Below, in pieces: positions 1-8,708 of a stretch of 64,000 nt of DNA. The DNA lies in contig NC_015556.1 of the NCBI RefSeq assembly GCF_000213805.1, positions 1,054,001 through 1,118,000 of the forward strand. Reading direction: 5' to 3'. Every line of letters begins with the position of its first letter. Within the stretch, counting starts at the first letter, position 1. Origin of the DNA: Pseudomonas fulva 12-X (GTDB lineage: Bacteria > Pseudomonadota > Gammaproteobacteria > Pseudomonadales > Pseudomonadaceae). A model generated the notes under the pieces. That model made no database searches, was not told the origin of the DNA, and saw only the letters and a program-made list of their open reading frames with translations. A program made the position numbers and the translations under genes.

Positions 1-916
1 CGGCGCCCACCCAGTATTTCACCGTGGGTGTGGAGAAGGTCATGGACGACCAGTAGGCCTCGATAAAGGCGGCGATCAGCAGAAACAGCGCAGCGCCGCC
101 GAGCAGCCGGATGGCGCGGATCGCCGCCAGGCGCAGCGCTTCGCCACGGGGCAGGCGACCGGGTGCCAGCAGCGCCCAGCCGAGCTTGAGGCCGGCAGCG
201 CCGGCCAGGGCAATGGCGGTCAGTTCGAAGGCACCGTGACCGATCACGAACGACCAGAAGGTTTCGCTGTAACCCAGCTGCGTCAGGTAGCCGGCCACCG
301 CGCCGATCATCAGGCCGTTGAACAGCAGAAAGAACAGGCTGCCGACGCCAAACAGCAGGCCGCTGGCGAAGGTTTGGAAGGCGATGCCGATGTTGTTCAT
401 GATGTAGAAGCCGAACATCATCCAGTCATCGCCTGCATCACGCTCGCCGAAGCGGCCCAGGCGCGTGGTGTCCGGGTCGTACATGCTCTCCATCTCGCTG
501 ACGCGGGCTGGATCCATGACGCTGTAGACCAGGTCCGGAAACAGGTAAACGAGGGTGCCCATCAGCGCCAGGCTGCCGAAGAACAGCAGGCTGGCGATGC
601 TCACCAGGCGCCACTCCTCGCGCACCAGGCGCGGAAAACCGGCCAGCACGAAGCCGATCAGCTGCGGGCCGATGGCGCTGCGATGGCGGTAGAACTGCTG
701 GTGACCACGCAGCGCCAGGTGCTGCAGCCCCTCGATCAGGTGGTTGCTGTAGCCGCGGGCCCGGGCCAGTGCCAGGTGCTGGCAGAGGCGGCGGTACTCG
801 GCAGCGAAGCTGCGGCTCTTTTGCGCATCGCGGTCACCGCTTTCCAGCCGCGTGAGCTGCTCGGCGAAGGCCTGCCACTGGGGCTGGTGACGGGTTTCGA
901 ACAGGCTCTGCTTCAT
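1..916 (-). CDS. SpoIIM-like (stage II sporulation protein M family) membrane protein, partial
   Basis: The reverse strand is open from an ATG at 914-916 to the left edge of the window, so the C-terminus is missing. It begins MKQSLFETRHQPQW, continues with a charged helical stretch (LTRLESGDRDAQKSRSFAAEY) and then several hydrophobic segments. The last visible part contains FLLIAAFIEAYWSS, typical of the SpoIIM/DUF95 family of polytopic membrane proteins. Family members outside spore formers usually sit beside RDD proteins, MoxR ATPases and DUF58 proteins, and their role there is not established. The ATG overlaps the stop of the upstream RDD gene (ATGA), which indicates translational coupling in one operon. 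Family call is by inspection; the name does not imply sporulation. Confidence 0.8.
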   Translation of the reverse strand, partial: MKQSLFETRHQPQWQAFAEQLTRLESGDRDAQKSRSFAAEYRRLCQHLALARARGYSNHLIEGLQHLALRGHQQFYRHRSAIGPQLIGFVLAGFPRLVREEWRLVSIASLLFFGSLALMGTLVYLFPDLVYSVMDPARVSEMESMYDPDTTRLGRFGERDAGDDWMMFGFYIMNNIGIAFQTFASGLLFGVGSLFFLLFNGLMIGAVAGYLTQLGYSETFWSFVIGHGAFELTAIALAGAAGLKLGWALLAPGRLPRGEALRLAAIRAIRLLGGAALFLLIAAFIEAYWSSMTFSTPTVKYWVGA

Positions 917-1638
917 GTCGGGCCCAACAAGCCGCGGGCGATGCCATTGATGCGGCCTTCGGCCTGGCTGGCATCGACCTGCAGTGGCTCGGCGAGAATG
1001 CCCGCCAGCTCGGCGCGGCGCGCGGTCGACAGGCCCTCACCACGTTCGGCGAAAGCCAGCACGGCGCGCTGCTCGGCAAAATCCAGCGCGAAGGGCGCCG
1101 GCTGCGCCTCGGCCTCGGGCAGATTCGGCCGCTCGATGGCCTGCTCGCGATAAACCACCAGGGTGCCGGCGGCGATATCGCCCAGGCGCTTGAAGGCGCG
1201 GGTGCTCAGGCAACTGATGATGCCCAGGGTGTAGGCGAATGGCAGCAGGTCGACGAAGCGCAGCAGGTTGCGGGTCAGCGAGGCCGGCCAGCCGATCGGC
1301 GTGCCGTCGTCATGCACCACGCGCAGACCGAGCAGTTGCTTGCCCGGCGAGCGGCCCTGGTTGAGCACCTCGAACAGCACCATGTACCACCAGGTCACCA
1401 GAAACAGAATGATGGTCGCCAGGCCCATGCCCAGTTGGCCGAACAGGCCCAGTATCAGATAAACGACGGCGAGGATGGCGCCGCGGATCAGCAGGTCGAT
1501 GGTGAACGCCAGAGCGCGCGGCACCAGCCCGGCGGGACGCAGCGCGAGGTCGATCCCTTCCGGGGTTTCCACCTGATAGCGCGTGTCCAGCACGGCCTGC
1601 TGGGGTCGAGAAGAAGGGATGGCTGAGGAAGGTGGCAT
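913..1638 (-). CDS. RDD family membrane protein
   Basis: Protein of about 241 aa with a hydrophilic N-terminus, then the RDD-domain signature: RPAGLVPRALAFTIDLL (conserved R and D in the first membrane helix), two or three further membrane segments between about residues 45 and 135, and the SPGKQLLGLRVV motif between helices. The C-terminal 80 residues are soluble and low in recognisable motifs. RDD proteins are thought to be involved in transport or membrane homeostasis, but no specific function is known for this one. An in-frame GTG lies two codons upstream at 1644; I prefer the ATG at 1638, though neither has a strong ribosome binding site. It overlaps the SpoIIM-like gene by 4 bp. Confidence 0.85.
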   Translation of the reverse strand: MPPSSAIPSSRPQQAVLDTRYQVETPEGIDLALRPAGLVPRALAFTIDLLIRGAILAVVYLILGLFGQLGMGLATIILFLVTWWYMVLFEVLNQGRSPGKQLLGLRVVHDDGTPIGWPASLTRNLLRFVDLLPFAYTLGIISCLSTRAFKRLGDIAAGTLVVYREQAIERPNLPEAEAQPAPFALDFAEQRAVLAFAERGEGLSTARRAELAGILAEPLQVDASQAEGRINGIARGLLGPT

Positions 1639-1728
1639 CGTCACGTCGTAGGGAGCAAAGCCCGATGCTAGCCAGCAGCGGAGCGGGAAGCAACCTGGCC
1701 GCGCGAACGCGGCCAGGGCTGCACATGC

Positions 1729-2487
1729 TTAACGTGCGACGGGCAGGACGCCGAAGATGGTGCGGTACAGCACGCCCATGACCATGACGAACAGCGGGAT
1801 GGTCCAGATCAGGCCGATGCCCAGCGGGATGGCGCTGATGGACACGATCAGGCCGAGCAGCAGGAACAGGCCGAAGACCTTGAACCAGTGCTGGGTGATG
1901 GCCTTGCGCGAGGCTTCCATGGCCTGCCACGGCGACAGGCCGCGCTCGACGATCAGCGGAATGGCCAGCATATAGGCCACGGCCAGGTAGATGCCGGGGA
2001 TCAGCAGCAGGATCATGCCCAGATAGATCAGCAGCATCATCAGCACGGCAGCGATCAGCAGCGGTACGAGGCTGCCGAAGTGGCCGAAGATCTCGTTGAA
2101 GCTGACCGGCTGGCCTGCCGCGCGACGAATACCGACCATGTTCAGGCCGGCGAAGAACGGATAGCTCACCGCCGAGGCGATGATGGTGGTCAGCAACTGG
2201 CTGATGATGATCAGCGCCAGGCTGTCGCTGAACATGCTGAAGATGCCCAGCACGGCGCCGACCACGAACGAGGCGACCAGAATCGCCACGTAGAAGATCA
2301 GGAAACCGCCGATAATGATGCCTTTGGTGCCCTTGGTCAGCTGCCAGGCTTCGCTGAGCAGACCGCCAATGGTGAAGTCGTAACCCCGGCTCAGGGCTTG
2401 TTCGACGCTCAGTGCCTGGCCGCCGGTAGGCGTGTCCTGCAACTGGCTGGTGGGAACGGCATAGGGATTGGTCGTGGTGTCACTCAT
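1729..2487 (-). CDS. Polytopic membrane protein of unknown function (BPSS1780/DUF975-like)
   Basis: A 252-aa protein with a short polar N-terminus (MSDTTTNPYAVPTSQL) followed by about six hydrophobic segments. One is IIIGGFLIFYVAILVASFVVG; another block, LIYLGMILLLIPGIYLAVAY, is the most conserved part of this loosely defined family, followed by the AMEASRKAI motif. It resembles the DUF975/BPSS1780-type uncharacterised inner-membrane proteins, often found near RDD proteins. A good Shine-Dalgarno (AAGGA) lies upstream of the ATG at 2487. The 90-bp gap to the RDD gene allows co-transcription. Function unknown. Confidence 0.75.
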   Translation of the reverse strand: MSDTTTNPYAVPTSQLQDTPTGGQALSVEQALSRGYDFTIGGLLSEAWQLTKGTKGIIIGGFLIFYVAILVASFVVGAVLGIFSMFSDSLALIIISQLLTTIIASAVSYPFFAGLNMVGIRRAAGQPVSFNEIFGHFGSLVPLLIAAVLMMLLIYLGMILLLIPGIYLAVAYMLAIPLIVERGLSPWQAMEASRKAITQHWFKVFGLFLLLGLIVSISAIPLGIGLIWTIPLFVMVMGVLYRTIFGVLPVAR

Positions 2488-2678
2488 GATTCATCCTTGG
2501 CGAGCGGCAATGAGATTGTTTCCTGATGTTAATGGCGGATTAAATCGCTAACAAGGGGGCACTCGCTGGCTCGTTGCCAAGGTCGTGAAGGCCATCAAGT
2601 TTTTGCAAGGCCGTTGTGGTTTGTGATCGAGCGGCAACAAACCTAGACTGCGACGCTCATTCGTCACAGGAGTCCGCC

Positions 2679-4121
2679 GTGCCTTCCAGCCTGTTCTGGT
2701 ACGACTACGAAACCACCGGCATCGACCCGCGCCGCGACCGGCCGCTGCAGGTCGCCGGTATCCGCACGGACGAGCAGCTGAACGAGATCGACACGCCGAT
2801 CAACCTTTACTGCCAGCCCGGTGACGACATCCTGCCGCACCCGGCGGCCTGCATGATCACCGGCATCGGCCCGGACCGGCTGGCGCGTGAAGGGCTGAGT
2901 GAAGCCGAATTCATGACCCGCGTGCATGCCGAGCTGGCGCGCCCCGGCACCTGTGGCGTCGGCTACAACAGCCTGCGCTTCGATGACGAGGTGACGCGCT
3001 ACAGCCTGTACCGCAACTTCTTCGATCCCTATGCCCGCGAATGGCAGGGCGGCAACAGCCGTTGGGACCTGATCGACATGGTGCGCACCGCCTATGCGCT
3101 ACGCCCGGAAGGCATCGAGTGGCCGCAGGACGAACACGGTGTGAGCCTCAAGCTCGAGCGCCTTACCGCGGCCAACGGCATCGATCACGGCCAGGCGCAC
3201 GATGCGCTGTCCGACGTGCGCGCGACCATCGCCCTGGCGCGGTTGATCCGCGAGCGCCAGCCCAAGCTCTATGACTACCTCTACGGCCTGCGCAGCAAGC
3301 AGCAGGTGCTCGATCAGATCCGCCTGTTGCAACCGCTGGTGCATGTGTCCGGGCGCTTTTCCGGGGCGCGGCATTACCTGGCGGTGGTGCTGCCGCTGGC
3401 CTGGCATCCGCGCAACCGCAATGCGCTGATCGTCTGCGACCTGCACCTGGATACGGCGCCGTTGCATGATGAGGATGCCGATACCTTGCGCCAGCGCCTT
3501 TATACGCGGCGCGATGAACTGGGCGGCGAACTGCCGGTACCGCTCAAACTCATCCATATCAATCGCTGCCCGGTGGTCGCGCCCCTAGGCGTATTGCGCG
3601 ACGAAGATTGCCAGCGCCTGCAGTTGGACAAGACCGAGTTGCAAGCGCGCGCCAAGCGATTGGCTGATAACCAGGAACAATGGCGAGACAAATTGCCGCA
3701 GGTGTATACGGAAGAAAGTTTCGCGTCGGTAATGGATCCCGAGCAGCAGTTGTACGATGGATTTATTGGTGACCGCGACCGCCGATTGTGCGAGCAGGTG
3801 CGTAATTGCGATCCGTCACAACTGGCTGCGCAGTCCTGGCCATTCGATGATGCACGGCTACCCGAATTACTGTTTCGCTACCGGGCCCGTAACTTTGCGA
3901 CGACCCTGAGCAGTGAAGATCAACAGCGCTGGCATGCATTCTGCCGGCAGCGTCTCACTCTGCCTGAATTGGGTGCGCCCAATACGCTGGTGAGTTTCGA
4001 GACGGAGATGGCGCGTTATCTGACCGAGGCAAACGAAAGTCAGCAGGCGACATTGCACGCCTGGCTTGCGCACGCCCAACAATTGCGTCAGCGATATGGT
4101 CTACAAAACGAAGGGAAATAA
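2679..4121 (+). CDS. sbcB: Exodeoxyribonuclease I
   Basis: ExoI, the 3'-5' single-strand DNA exonuclease acting in recombination and mismatch repair. The N-terminus carries the DnaQ-like exonuclease motif I (FWYDYETTGIDPRRDRPLQ; metal-binding D and E). Later come VGYNSLRFDDEVTRY (motif II region) and HDALSDVRATIALARL (motif III, HxxxxD), followed by the ExoI C-terminal SH3-like and helical domains. I chose the GTG at 2679-2681 because CAGGAG (2667-2672) lies six bases upstream and it gives 480 aa, close to the 475 aa of E. coli ExoI; a longer frame from 2616 lacks a ribosome binding site. From about 3580 onward the DNA is visibly poorer in GC and richer in codons such as TTG, ATT and AAA than the first half. 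Convergent with mvaT. Confidence 0.95.
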   Translation: MPSSLFWYDYETTGIDPRRDRPLQVAGIRTDEQLNEIDTPINLYCQPGDDILPHPAACMITGIGPDRLAREGLSEAEFMTRVHAELARPGTCGVGYNSLRFDDEVTRYSLYRNFFDPYAREWQGGNSRWDLIDMVRTAYALRPEGIEWPQDEHGVSLKLERLTAANGIDHGQAHDALSDVRATIALARLIRERQPKLYDYLYGLRSKQQVLDQIRLLQPLVHVSGRFSGARHYLAVVLPLAWHPRNRNALIVCDLHLDTAPLHDEDADTLRQRLYTRRDELGGELPVPLKLIHINRCPVVAPLGVLRDEDCQRLQLDKTELQARAKRLADNQEQWRDKLPQVYTEESFASVMDPEQQLYDGFIGDRDRRLCEQVRNCDPSQLAAQSWPFDDARLPELLFRYRARNFATTLSSEDQQRWHAFCRQRLTLPELGAPNTLVSFETEMARYLTEANESQQATLHAWLAHAQQLRQRYGLQNEGK

Positions 4122-4196
4122 AACTGCGTGCCAAGTATTAAATCATCAGGTGGCCAATCGAACCTTTCTATTGAGTTGATTGAATAGACGCCCATA

Positions 4197-4222
4197 AAAA
4201 ACGCCAGCAATGCTGGCGTTCT
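4197..4222 (-). terminator. Rho-independent terminator of mvaT
   Basis: A nine-base-pair stem (AACGCCAGC / GCTGGCGTT) with a 3-nt loop. Read on the minus strand it is followed by a T-rich run. It lies just downstream of the mvaT stop and in the convergent gap with sbcB. Confidence 0.85.
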
Positions 4223-4249
4223 TCATGGACTCACCGCCCCGGTCTGGCA

Positions 4250-4633
4250 TCAGCCCAGCAGGGTGGCCCAGCCTTCGACGACGTCGGCGCCCCACTTGGC
4301 TTTCCACTCTTTCAGGGTCTTGTGGTTGCCACCTTTGGTTTCGATGACTTCACCGGTGTTCGGGTTCTTGTACTGCTTAACTTTGCGAGCACGCTTGCTG
4401 CCGGTAGCGGCTGCTTTACCTGCTGCGCGCGGCGCCTTGCCAACTTTGGCTTCTGGATCGAGCAGTGCAATGATGTCGCGCAGCGATTTCTGATATTCGC
4501 CCATCAGGGTGCGCAGCTTGCCTTCAAACTCCAGTTCCTTTTTCAGCTTGTCGTCTTGCGACAGGCTTTTCAGACGCTCTTGCAGTTCTTTGATGTTTTC
4601 TTCGAGGCTGCGGTATTCAGTGATCAGCGACAT
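4250..4633 (-). CDS. mvaT: MvaT, H-NS-like xenogeneic silencer
   Basis: A 127-aa protein with the MvaT architecture. The N-terminal coiled-coil dimerisation/oligomerisation region (MSLITEYRSLEENIKELQER and onward to about residue 60) is followed by a linker rich in Ala, Lys and Gly. The C-terminal DNA-binding part contains RKVKQYKNPNTGEVIETKGG and ends WKAKWGADVVEGWATLLG, the typical MvaT tail. MvaT binds AT-rich, often horizontally acquired DNA and silences transcription in Pseudomonas. The start MSLITEY was chosen by similarity to known MvaT N-termini; an in-frame ATG eight codons upstream is less likely. The sbcB-mvaT-purU neighbourhood is the one found in P. aeruginosa. Confidence 0.95.
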   Translation of the reverse strand: MSLITEYRSLEENIKELQERLKSLSQDDKLKKELEFEGKLRTLMGEYQKSLRDIIALLDPEAKVGKAPRAAGKAAATGSKRARKVKQYKNPNTGEVIETKGGNHKTLKEWKAKWGADVVEGWATLLG

Positions 4634-4963
4634 GTGCGTACCTTTAATGCAATGCAAGGGAGGGGCTAAGTGTTGCTTATAGTAGACAGCGGCCGGTTTT
4701 AAGTAAACCGCTTTGTATTAAACAGACGTGCGCCAGGAAAAGAAGTTGCACAGCCGGGTGACTATTTAATTAGCGCTTAAATTAGCTTCAACACTAATCG
4801 TCGGCACCGCTAAACAGTGAAGGTATAACTGCAAGTGTCGGTGACTCTTTGCGGACCGGGCCGCATCGTCCAAGCCCGGCGCGACGGGCGCCTGGTACAG
4901 CTACTGCAGTTTTTTGTGGGTGTGGCTAAAATGCGCGCCTTCGCTAATTCTCTGGAGTTGTTC
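4634..4963. promoter_or_regulatory. Divergent mvaT / purU promoter region
   Basis: About 330 bp without a supported gene between the divergent mvaT and purU starts. The half nearest mvaT is unusually AT-rich for this genome (4680-4810, with stretches such as AATTAGCGCTTAAATTAGC), as expected for an autoregulated H-NS-type gene. I cannot assign exact -35/-10 elements. Confidence 0.45.
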
Positions 4964-5815
4964 ATGCGCACTTTTCGGCTGGTAATCGCCTGCCCTGATC
5001 GTACCGGCATCGTGGCCAAGGTCAGTAACTTCCTGGCGACCTACAACGGCTGGATCACCGAAGCGAGCCACCATTCGGACACGCAGAGCGGCTGGTTTTT
5101 CATGCGCCACGAAATCCGTGCCGATTCGCTGCCCTTCGACCTGGACGGCTTCAATCAGGCGTTCGCGCCCATCGCCCGGGAATTTTCCATGGAATGGCGC
5201 ATCACCGACTCGGCGCAAAAGAAGCGTGTGGTACTGATGGCCAGCCGCGAATCCCACTGCCTGGCCGACTTGCTCCACCGCTGGCACAGCAACGAGCTGG
5301 ATTGCGACATTCCCTGCGTGATTTCCAACCATGACGACCTGCGCAGCATGGTCGAGTGGCACGGCATTCCGTTCATCCACGTGCCGGTGGACCCGCAGAA
5401 CAAGCAGCCGGCATTCGATGAGGTCGCGCGCCTGGTCGAAGAGCACCGCGCCGACGTGATCGTGCTGGCGCGCTACATGCAGATCCTGCCGCCCAAATTG
5501 TGTCAGGACTATGCGCAGCGCGTGATCAACATTCACCACAGCTTCCTGCCGTCCTTCGTCGGCGCCAAGCCCTATCACCAGGCCTCGCTGCGTGGCGTGA
5601 AGCTGATCGGCGCGACCTCTCACTACGTGACCGAGGAGCTGGACGCCGGCCCGATCATCGAGCAGGACGTGGTGCGCGTCAGCCATCGCGAGACCATCGA
5701 GGAGATGGTGCGCCTGGGCAAGGACGTGGAAAAAATGGTGCTTTCCCGTGGTCTGCGCTATCACTTGGAAGACCGAGTGCTGGTGCACAACAACAAGACG
5801 GTGGTATTCGACTAA
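4964..5815 (+). CDS. purU: Formyltetrahydrofolate deformylase
   Basis: Hydrolyses 10-formyl-THF to formate and THF, balancing one-carbon units and supplying formate to PurT. The 283-aa protein has an N-terminal ACT-type regulatory domain (FRLVIACPDRTGIVAKV, residues 4-20, to about 80) and a formyltransferase-fold catalytic domain. The catalytic residues of the family are visible: N189 and H191 in VINIHHSFLP, and D227 in TEELDAGPIIEQ. The ATG at 4964 has GGAG six bases upstream and gives the usual family length; a longer open frame starts at 4835 but lacks support. Only 38 bp separate it from the CBS gene, so they may be co-transcribed. Confidence 0.96.
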   Translation: MRTFRLVIACPDRTGIVAKVSNFLATYNGWITEASHHSDTQSGWFFMRHEIRADSLPFDLDGFNQAFAPIAREFSMEWRITDSAQKKRVVLMASRESHCLADLLHRWHSNELDCDIPCVISNHDDLRSMVEWHGIPFIHVPVDPQNKQPAFDEVARLVEEHRADVIVLARYMQILPPKLCQDYAQRVINIHHSFLPSFVGAKPYHQASLRGVKLIGATSHYVTEELDAGPIIEQDVVRVSHRETIEEMVRLGKDVEKMVLSRGLRYHLEDRVLVHNNKTVVFD

Positions 5816-5853
5816 GCCGTCTGGCCCGATGCTCGAACAAGGAGTTCGCGTTC

Positions 5854-6276
5854 ATGCTCAAGTCCGTCAAAGTGCGTGATTACATGACTCGTCACCTGGT
5901 GACCTTTCATGCCGATACCGATCTGTTCACCGCCATCAACCGCTTGCTCGAACATCGCATTTCCGGGGCGCCCGTGGTCGACGGCCAGGGGCGCCTGATT
6001 GGTCTGCTGTCCGAGGGCGACTGCCTGCGGGGCATCCTGCAGGGCGCCTATTACGAGGCCACTGGCGGCACCATCGCCTCGTACATGACCAGCAATGTGG
6101 AAACCACCTCGCCCGAGGCGGACATCATCGAGGTGGCCGAGCGCTTCCTGAAAGGTCGCCGCCGCCGCTTTCCGGTGGTCGAGGGCGGCAAGCTGGTCGG
6201 CCAGATCAGCCGTCACGACGTGCTGCTGGCGGTAAAGGAGTTCGCCCAGCATGAACAAGGCCGTGCGCGGGGCTGA
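5854..6276 (+). CDS. CBS-domain pair protein
   Basis: A 140-aa protein made almost entirely of two CBS domains. The first (about 8-62) runs from VRDYMTRHLVTFHADTDLF to GAPVVDGQGRLIGLLSEGD; the second (about 75-130) runs from ASYMTSNVETTSPEADI to FPVVEGGKLVGQISRHDVL. Such stand-alone CBS pairs bind adenine nucleotides and act as energy sensors or enzyme regulators, but the partner here is unknown. A strong ribosome binding site (AAGGAG, 5839-5844) supports this start. It lies directly behind purU and is followed 5 bp later by a small conserved-looking gene. Confidence 0.88.
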   Translation: MLKSVKVRDYMTRHLVTFHADTDLFTAINRLLEHRISGAPVVDGQGRLIGLLSEGDCLRGILQGAYYEATGGTIASYMTSNVETTSPEADIIEVAERFLKGRRRRFPVVEGGKLVGQISRHDVLLAVKEFAQHEQGRARG

Positions 6277-6281
6277 TCGCC

Positions 6282-6458
6282 ATGGCTGACGACAAACCCG
6301 ATGCGCCGGGCACGGCAACGCCGCCACCAGTGGTTGGCCAGGGCTGCGTGCAGCGTTTCGATCCCGAGGCGCTGAGCGAGGAGGACGGCACCGAGTTCGA
6401 AGGGGCCGAAGCCTTGTGGCAACGCATGCAGCATGAGAAGCAGAGCTGCGATAAATAG
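6282..6458 (+). CDS. Small acidic protein of unknown function
   Basis: A 58-aa frame starting with ATG at 6282, five bases after the CBS stop codon. It encodes an acidic, proline-containing peptide (MADDKPDAPGTATPPPVVGQ... ending HEKQSCDK). Close spacing to the CBS gene and a coding-like codon choice (GC-rich third positions) support it as the last gene of the purU-CBS unit. Its stop codon lies at the junction of a perfect 15-bp tandem duplication (6443-6472), so the C-terminus may recently have changed. No recognisable domain. Confidence 0.6.
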   Translation: MADDKPDAPGTATPPPVVGQGCVQRFDPEALSEEDGTEFEGAEALWQRMQHEKQSCDK

Positions 6459-6494
6459 AGCTGCGATAAATAAGAAAGGGCGCCACTGCAGGCT

Positions 6495-6622
6495 GTGTGA
6501 AAACGTAGCGAGCGAAGGTCAGGCAAGGCAAAAACCGACGAAAAAGCGCAGTTTACGTGGTGTAAATGAGCATTTTGAGTCGGTTTTTAACGCAGCATGG
6601 CCGAGCGCAGTAGTTTTCACAC
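6495..6622 (+). repeat. Dispersed palindromic element, copy 1
   Basis: A 128-bp imperfect palindrome bounded by GTGTGAAAAC (6495-6504) and GTTTTCACAC (6613-6622). The inner part contains AAAAACCGAC opposite GTCGGTTTTT and the core TGTAAATGAGCATTTTGAG. The same core and layout recur at 15426-15564 and, inverted, at 30519-30728 and 31747-31884. It lies between two convergent genes, with its right end 34 bp from the stop of the chemoreceptor gene. Confidence 0.85.
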
Positions 6623-6656
6623 GGTCTGACTGTCGCCCTTTTTCATTGCTCCTGCT

Positions 6657-8552
6657 TCAGATCCGGAAGCTGTCGACCAAGTGCTTAAGGCGCGCGGCCT
6701 GCTGCTCCAGATCGGCGCAGGCGCGCAGAGTGGCCTGCAGGTTTTCCACGCCTTCCTGGTTGAGGGTGTTGATCTCGGTAATGTCCATGTTCAGTGCCTC
6801 GATCACCGAGGTCTGCTCCTCGGTGGCGGTGGCCACCGACTGGTTCATGCCGTCGATCTCGCCGATGCGCAGGGTCACGCTACCCAGGCGTTCGCCCGCC
6901 TGGTTGGCGACGTCCACGCTGTGCTCGCTGTAGTGCTGGCTTTCGGTCATGGTGGTGACCGACTCGCGGGAGCCGACCTGCAGCTCCTCGATCATCTTCT
7001 CGATTTCCTGGGCCGACTCCTGAGTACGGTGGGCCAGGTTGCGTACCTCGTCGGCCACCACCGCGAAACCGCGACCCGCCTCGCCGGCACGGGCGGCCTC
7101 GATGGCCGCGTTGAGCGCCAGCAGGTTGGTCTGCTGGGAGATGCTCTTGATCACCTCGAGAATCTGCCCGATGTCCGTGGTCTTGCCGGCGAGCATTTCG
7201 ATCTTGCCGCGGGCATCGATCACCTTGGCGGACAGGTCGGTCATGGCGTTGATCGCCTGCTGCACCACCTTGCCGCCGTCCTCGGCCTGATGGCGGGCGT
7301 CGGAGGCCTGGCTGGACGCATCCGCGGCGTTGCGGGCGATTTCCTGGGCAGCGGCACCCAGCTCGTTGATCGCCGCGGCCACACTGTTGGTGCGGCTGGC
7401 CTGCTCGTCGGAGTTGACGATCGAGGAGTTGGAGGCGTTGACCACGAGCTTGGCGACCTCGTTGACCTGGGCGGTGGCCGAGGACACTTCACGGATGGTG
7501 GCGTGGATGCGTTCGACGAAGCGGTTGAACGAGCTTGCCAGGGCGCCGAATTCATCCTGGGACTGGATGGCCAGGCGCTTGGTCAGGTCGCCCTCACCGC
7601 GGGCGATGTCTTCCATGGCCTTGCCCATGGTGGTCAGCGGCTGCATCAGCACGCGGATCAGCACGCCCAGCAGGGCGATGATCAATACCACGGCGATCAG
7701 CGTGGCGATGGCGGCGGACAGGCGGAATTCGTCCAGCGCCGCGTAGGCCAGGTCCTTGTCGATGGACAGGCCCACGTACCACTGCACGTCCGGCAGGCCT
7801 TTTACCGGCGAGAAGGTCAGCAGGCGCTGCTGGCCGTCCTGGGTGACTTCGGTGAGTTTGCTGTCCAGGCCGATGGTGGCGTTGGGGTAAAGGTCGCGCA
7901 GGTTCTTCATCACCTGATCGCCCTGGGGATGAACCAGTACGGTGCCATCCTTGCTGACCAGAAACGCATAACCCAGCTCGCCCAGGTCGATGGAGTTGAT
8001 GATCTTCACCAGGGTATCCAGGCTGACGTCGCCGCCGGCCATGCCGAATGGCTTGCCGTCCGCGCCATGCACCGGGGCGATGGGCGAGATCACCAGGGTG
8101 TTGGTGATCTGGTCGACGTAGGGCGCGGTGAGGATGGTGCGGTTGGCCTGGGCGGTGTCCTTGTACCAGGGCCGGGTACGCGGATCGTAACCGGCAGCCA
8201 TCTGGGTCGGCGGGCTGGACAGGAAGCGGCCATCGCTCTGTACACCGATATAGGTGGAGAGGAAGGCGCCCTTGTACACCGGGCGCGAGATGACTTCTTG
8301 CAGGTTGCCGGCCGCGACAGCCAGCTCCAGGTTCTGGGCCAGGCTCTCGACCAGCAGAATACGGCCGGACAACCAGCTTTCGATATTGCCGGCGGCGGCG
8401 TTGCTGGCCTGGCTGAGGTTGCTCTGGAGCGACGCCTGGATGCTGCTGCGCTGGCGGCTGTCGTTATAGAGGCTGAACAGGGCGAAGGCGACCGTGACCA
8501 CCAGGGTGGCGGCCAGCAGGATCTTGTGGCTGAACTGCAGGTTTCTCGTCAT
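6657..8552 (-). CDS. Methyl-accepting chemotaxis protein, dCache amino-acid receptor (PctA/B/C type)
   Basis: A 631-aa transmembrane chemoreceptor. A membrane helix at about 10-28 is followed by a periplasmic double-Cache domain to about 275, a second membrane helix ([19 protein letters not shown], about 278-300), a HAMP domain and a cytoplasmic signalling hairpin with the conserved tip [20 protein letters not shown]. The ligand domain shows the amino-acid binding residues of dCache_1AA receptors at the positions known from PctA: Y122, R127, W129 and Y130 in [13 protein letters not shown]145 and D147 in APYVD, and D175. An L-amino-acid ligand is therefore likely. No C-terminal CheR/CheB pentapeptide is seen. 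In P. aeruginosa the pct genes lie in the same purU-mvaT-sbcB neighbourhood; which paralogue this matches cannot be decided here. Confidence 0.92.
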   Translation of the reverse strand: MTRNLQFSHKILLAATLVVTVAFALFSLYNDSRQRSSIQASLQSNLSQASNAAAGNIESWLSGRILLVESLAQNLELAVAAGNLQEVISRPVYKGAFLSTYIGVQSDGRFLSSPPTQMAAGYDPRTRPWYKDTAQANRTILTAPYVDQITNTLVISPIAPVHGADGKPFGMAGGDVSLDTLVKIINSIDLGELGYAFLVSKDGTVLVHPQGDQVMKNLRDLYPNATIGLDSKLTEVTQDGQQRLLTFSPVKGLPDVQWYVGLSIDKDLAYAALDEFRLSAAIATLIAVVLIIALLGVLIRVLMQPLTTMGKAMEDIARGEGDLTKRLAIQSQDEFGALASSFNRFVERIHATIREVSSATAQVNEVAKLVVNASNSSIVNSDEQASRTNSVAAAINELGAAAQEIARNAADASSQASDARHQAEDGGKVVQQAINAMTDLSAKVIDARGKIEMLAGKTTDIGQILEVIKSISQQTNLLALNAAIEAARAGEAGRGFAVVADEVRNLAHRTQESAQEIEKMIEELQVGSRESVTTMTESQHYSEHSVDVANQAGERLGSVTLRIGEIDGMNQSVATATEEQTSVIEALNMDITEINTLNQEGVENLQATLRACADLEQQAARLKHLVDSFRI

Positions 8553-8708
8553 GGCATCTTGCGTCCGGTAATCACTGGAACCAGTCTTGTGGGCGTCGCC
8601 AGGTGGCGAGTGGGGCAGGGCGGGAGATCCAGCTCAGGCTGAATCGGTCGTAGCCTGGCGGTTATGTCGGCAGCAGCACCCTAAAGCTTTAATCCAGAGG
8701 ACGGTGGT

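Noticed and set aside
6681..8642. Long open frame on the plus strand
   Set aside because: Antisense to the chemoreceptor gene, whose ligand and signalling motifs are clear.
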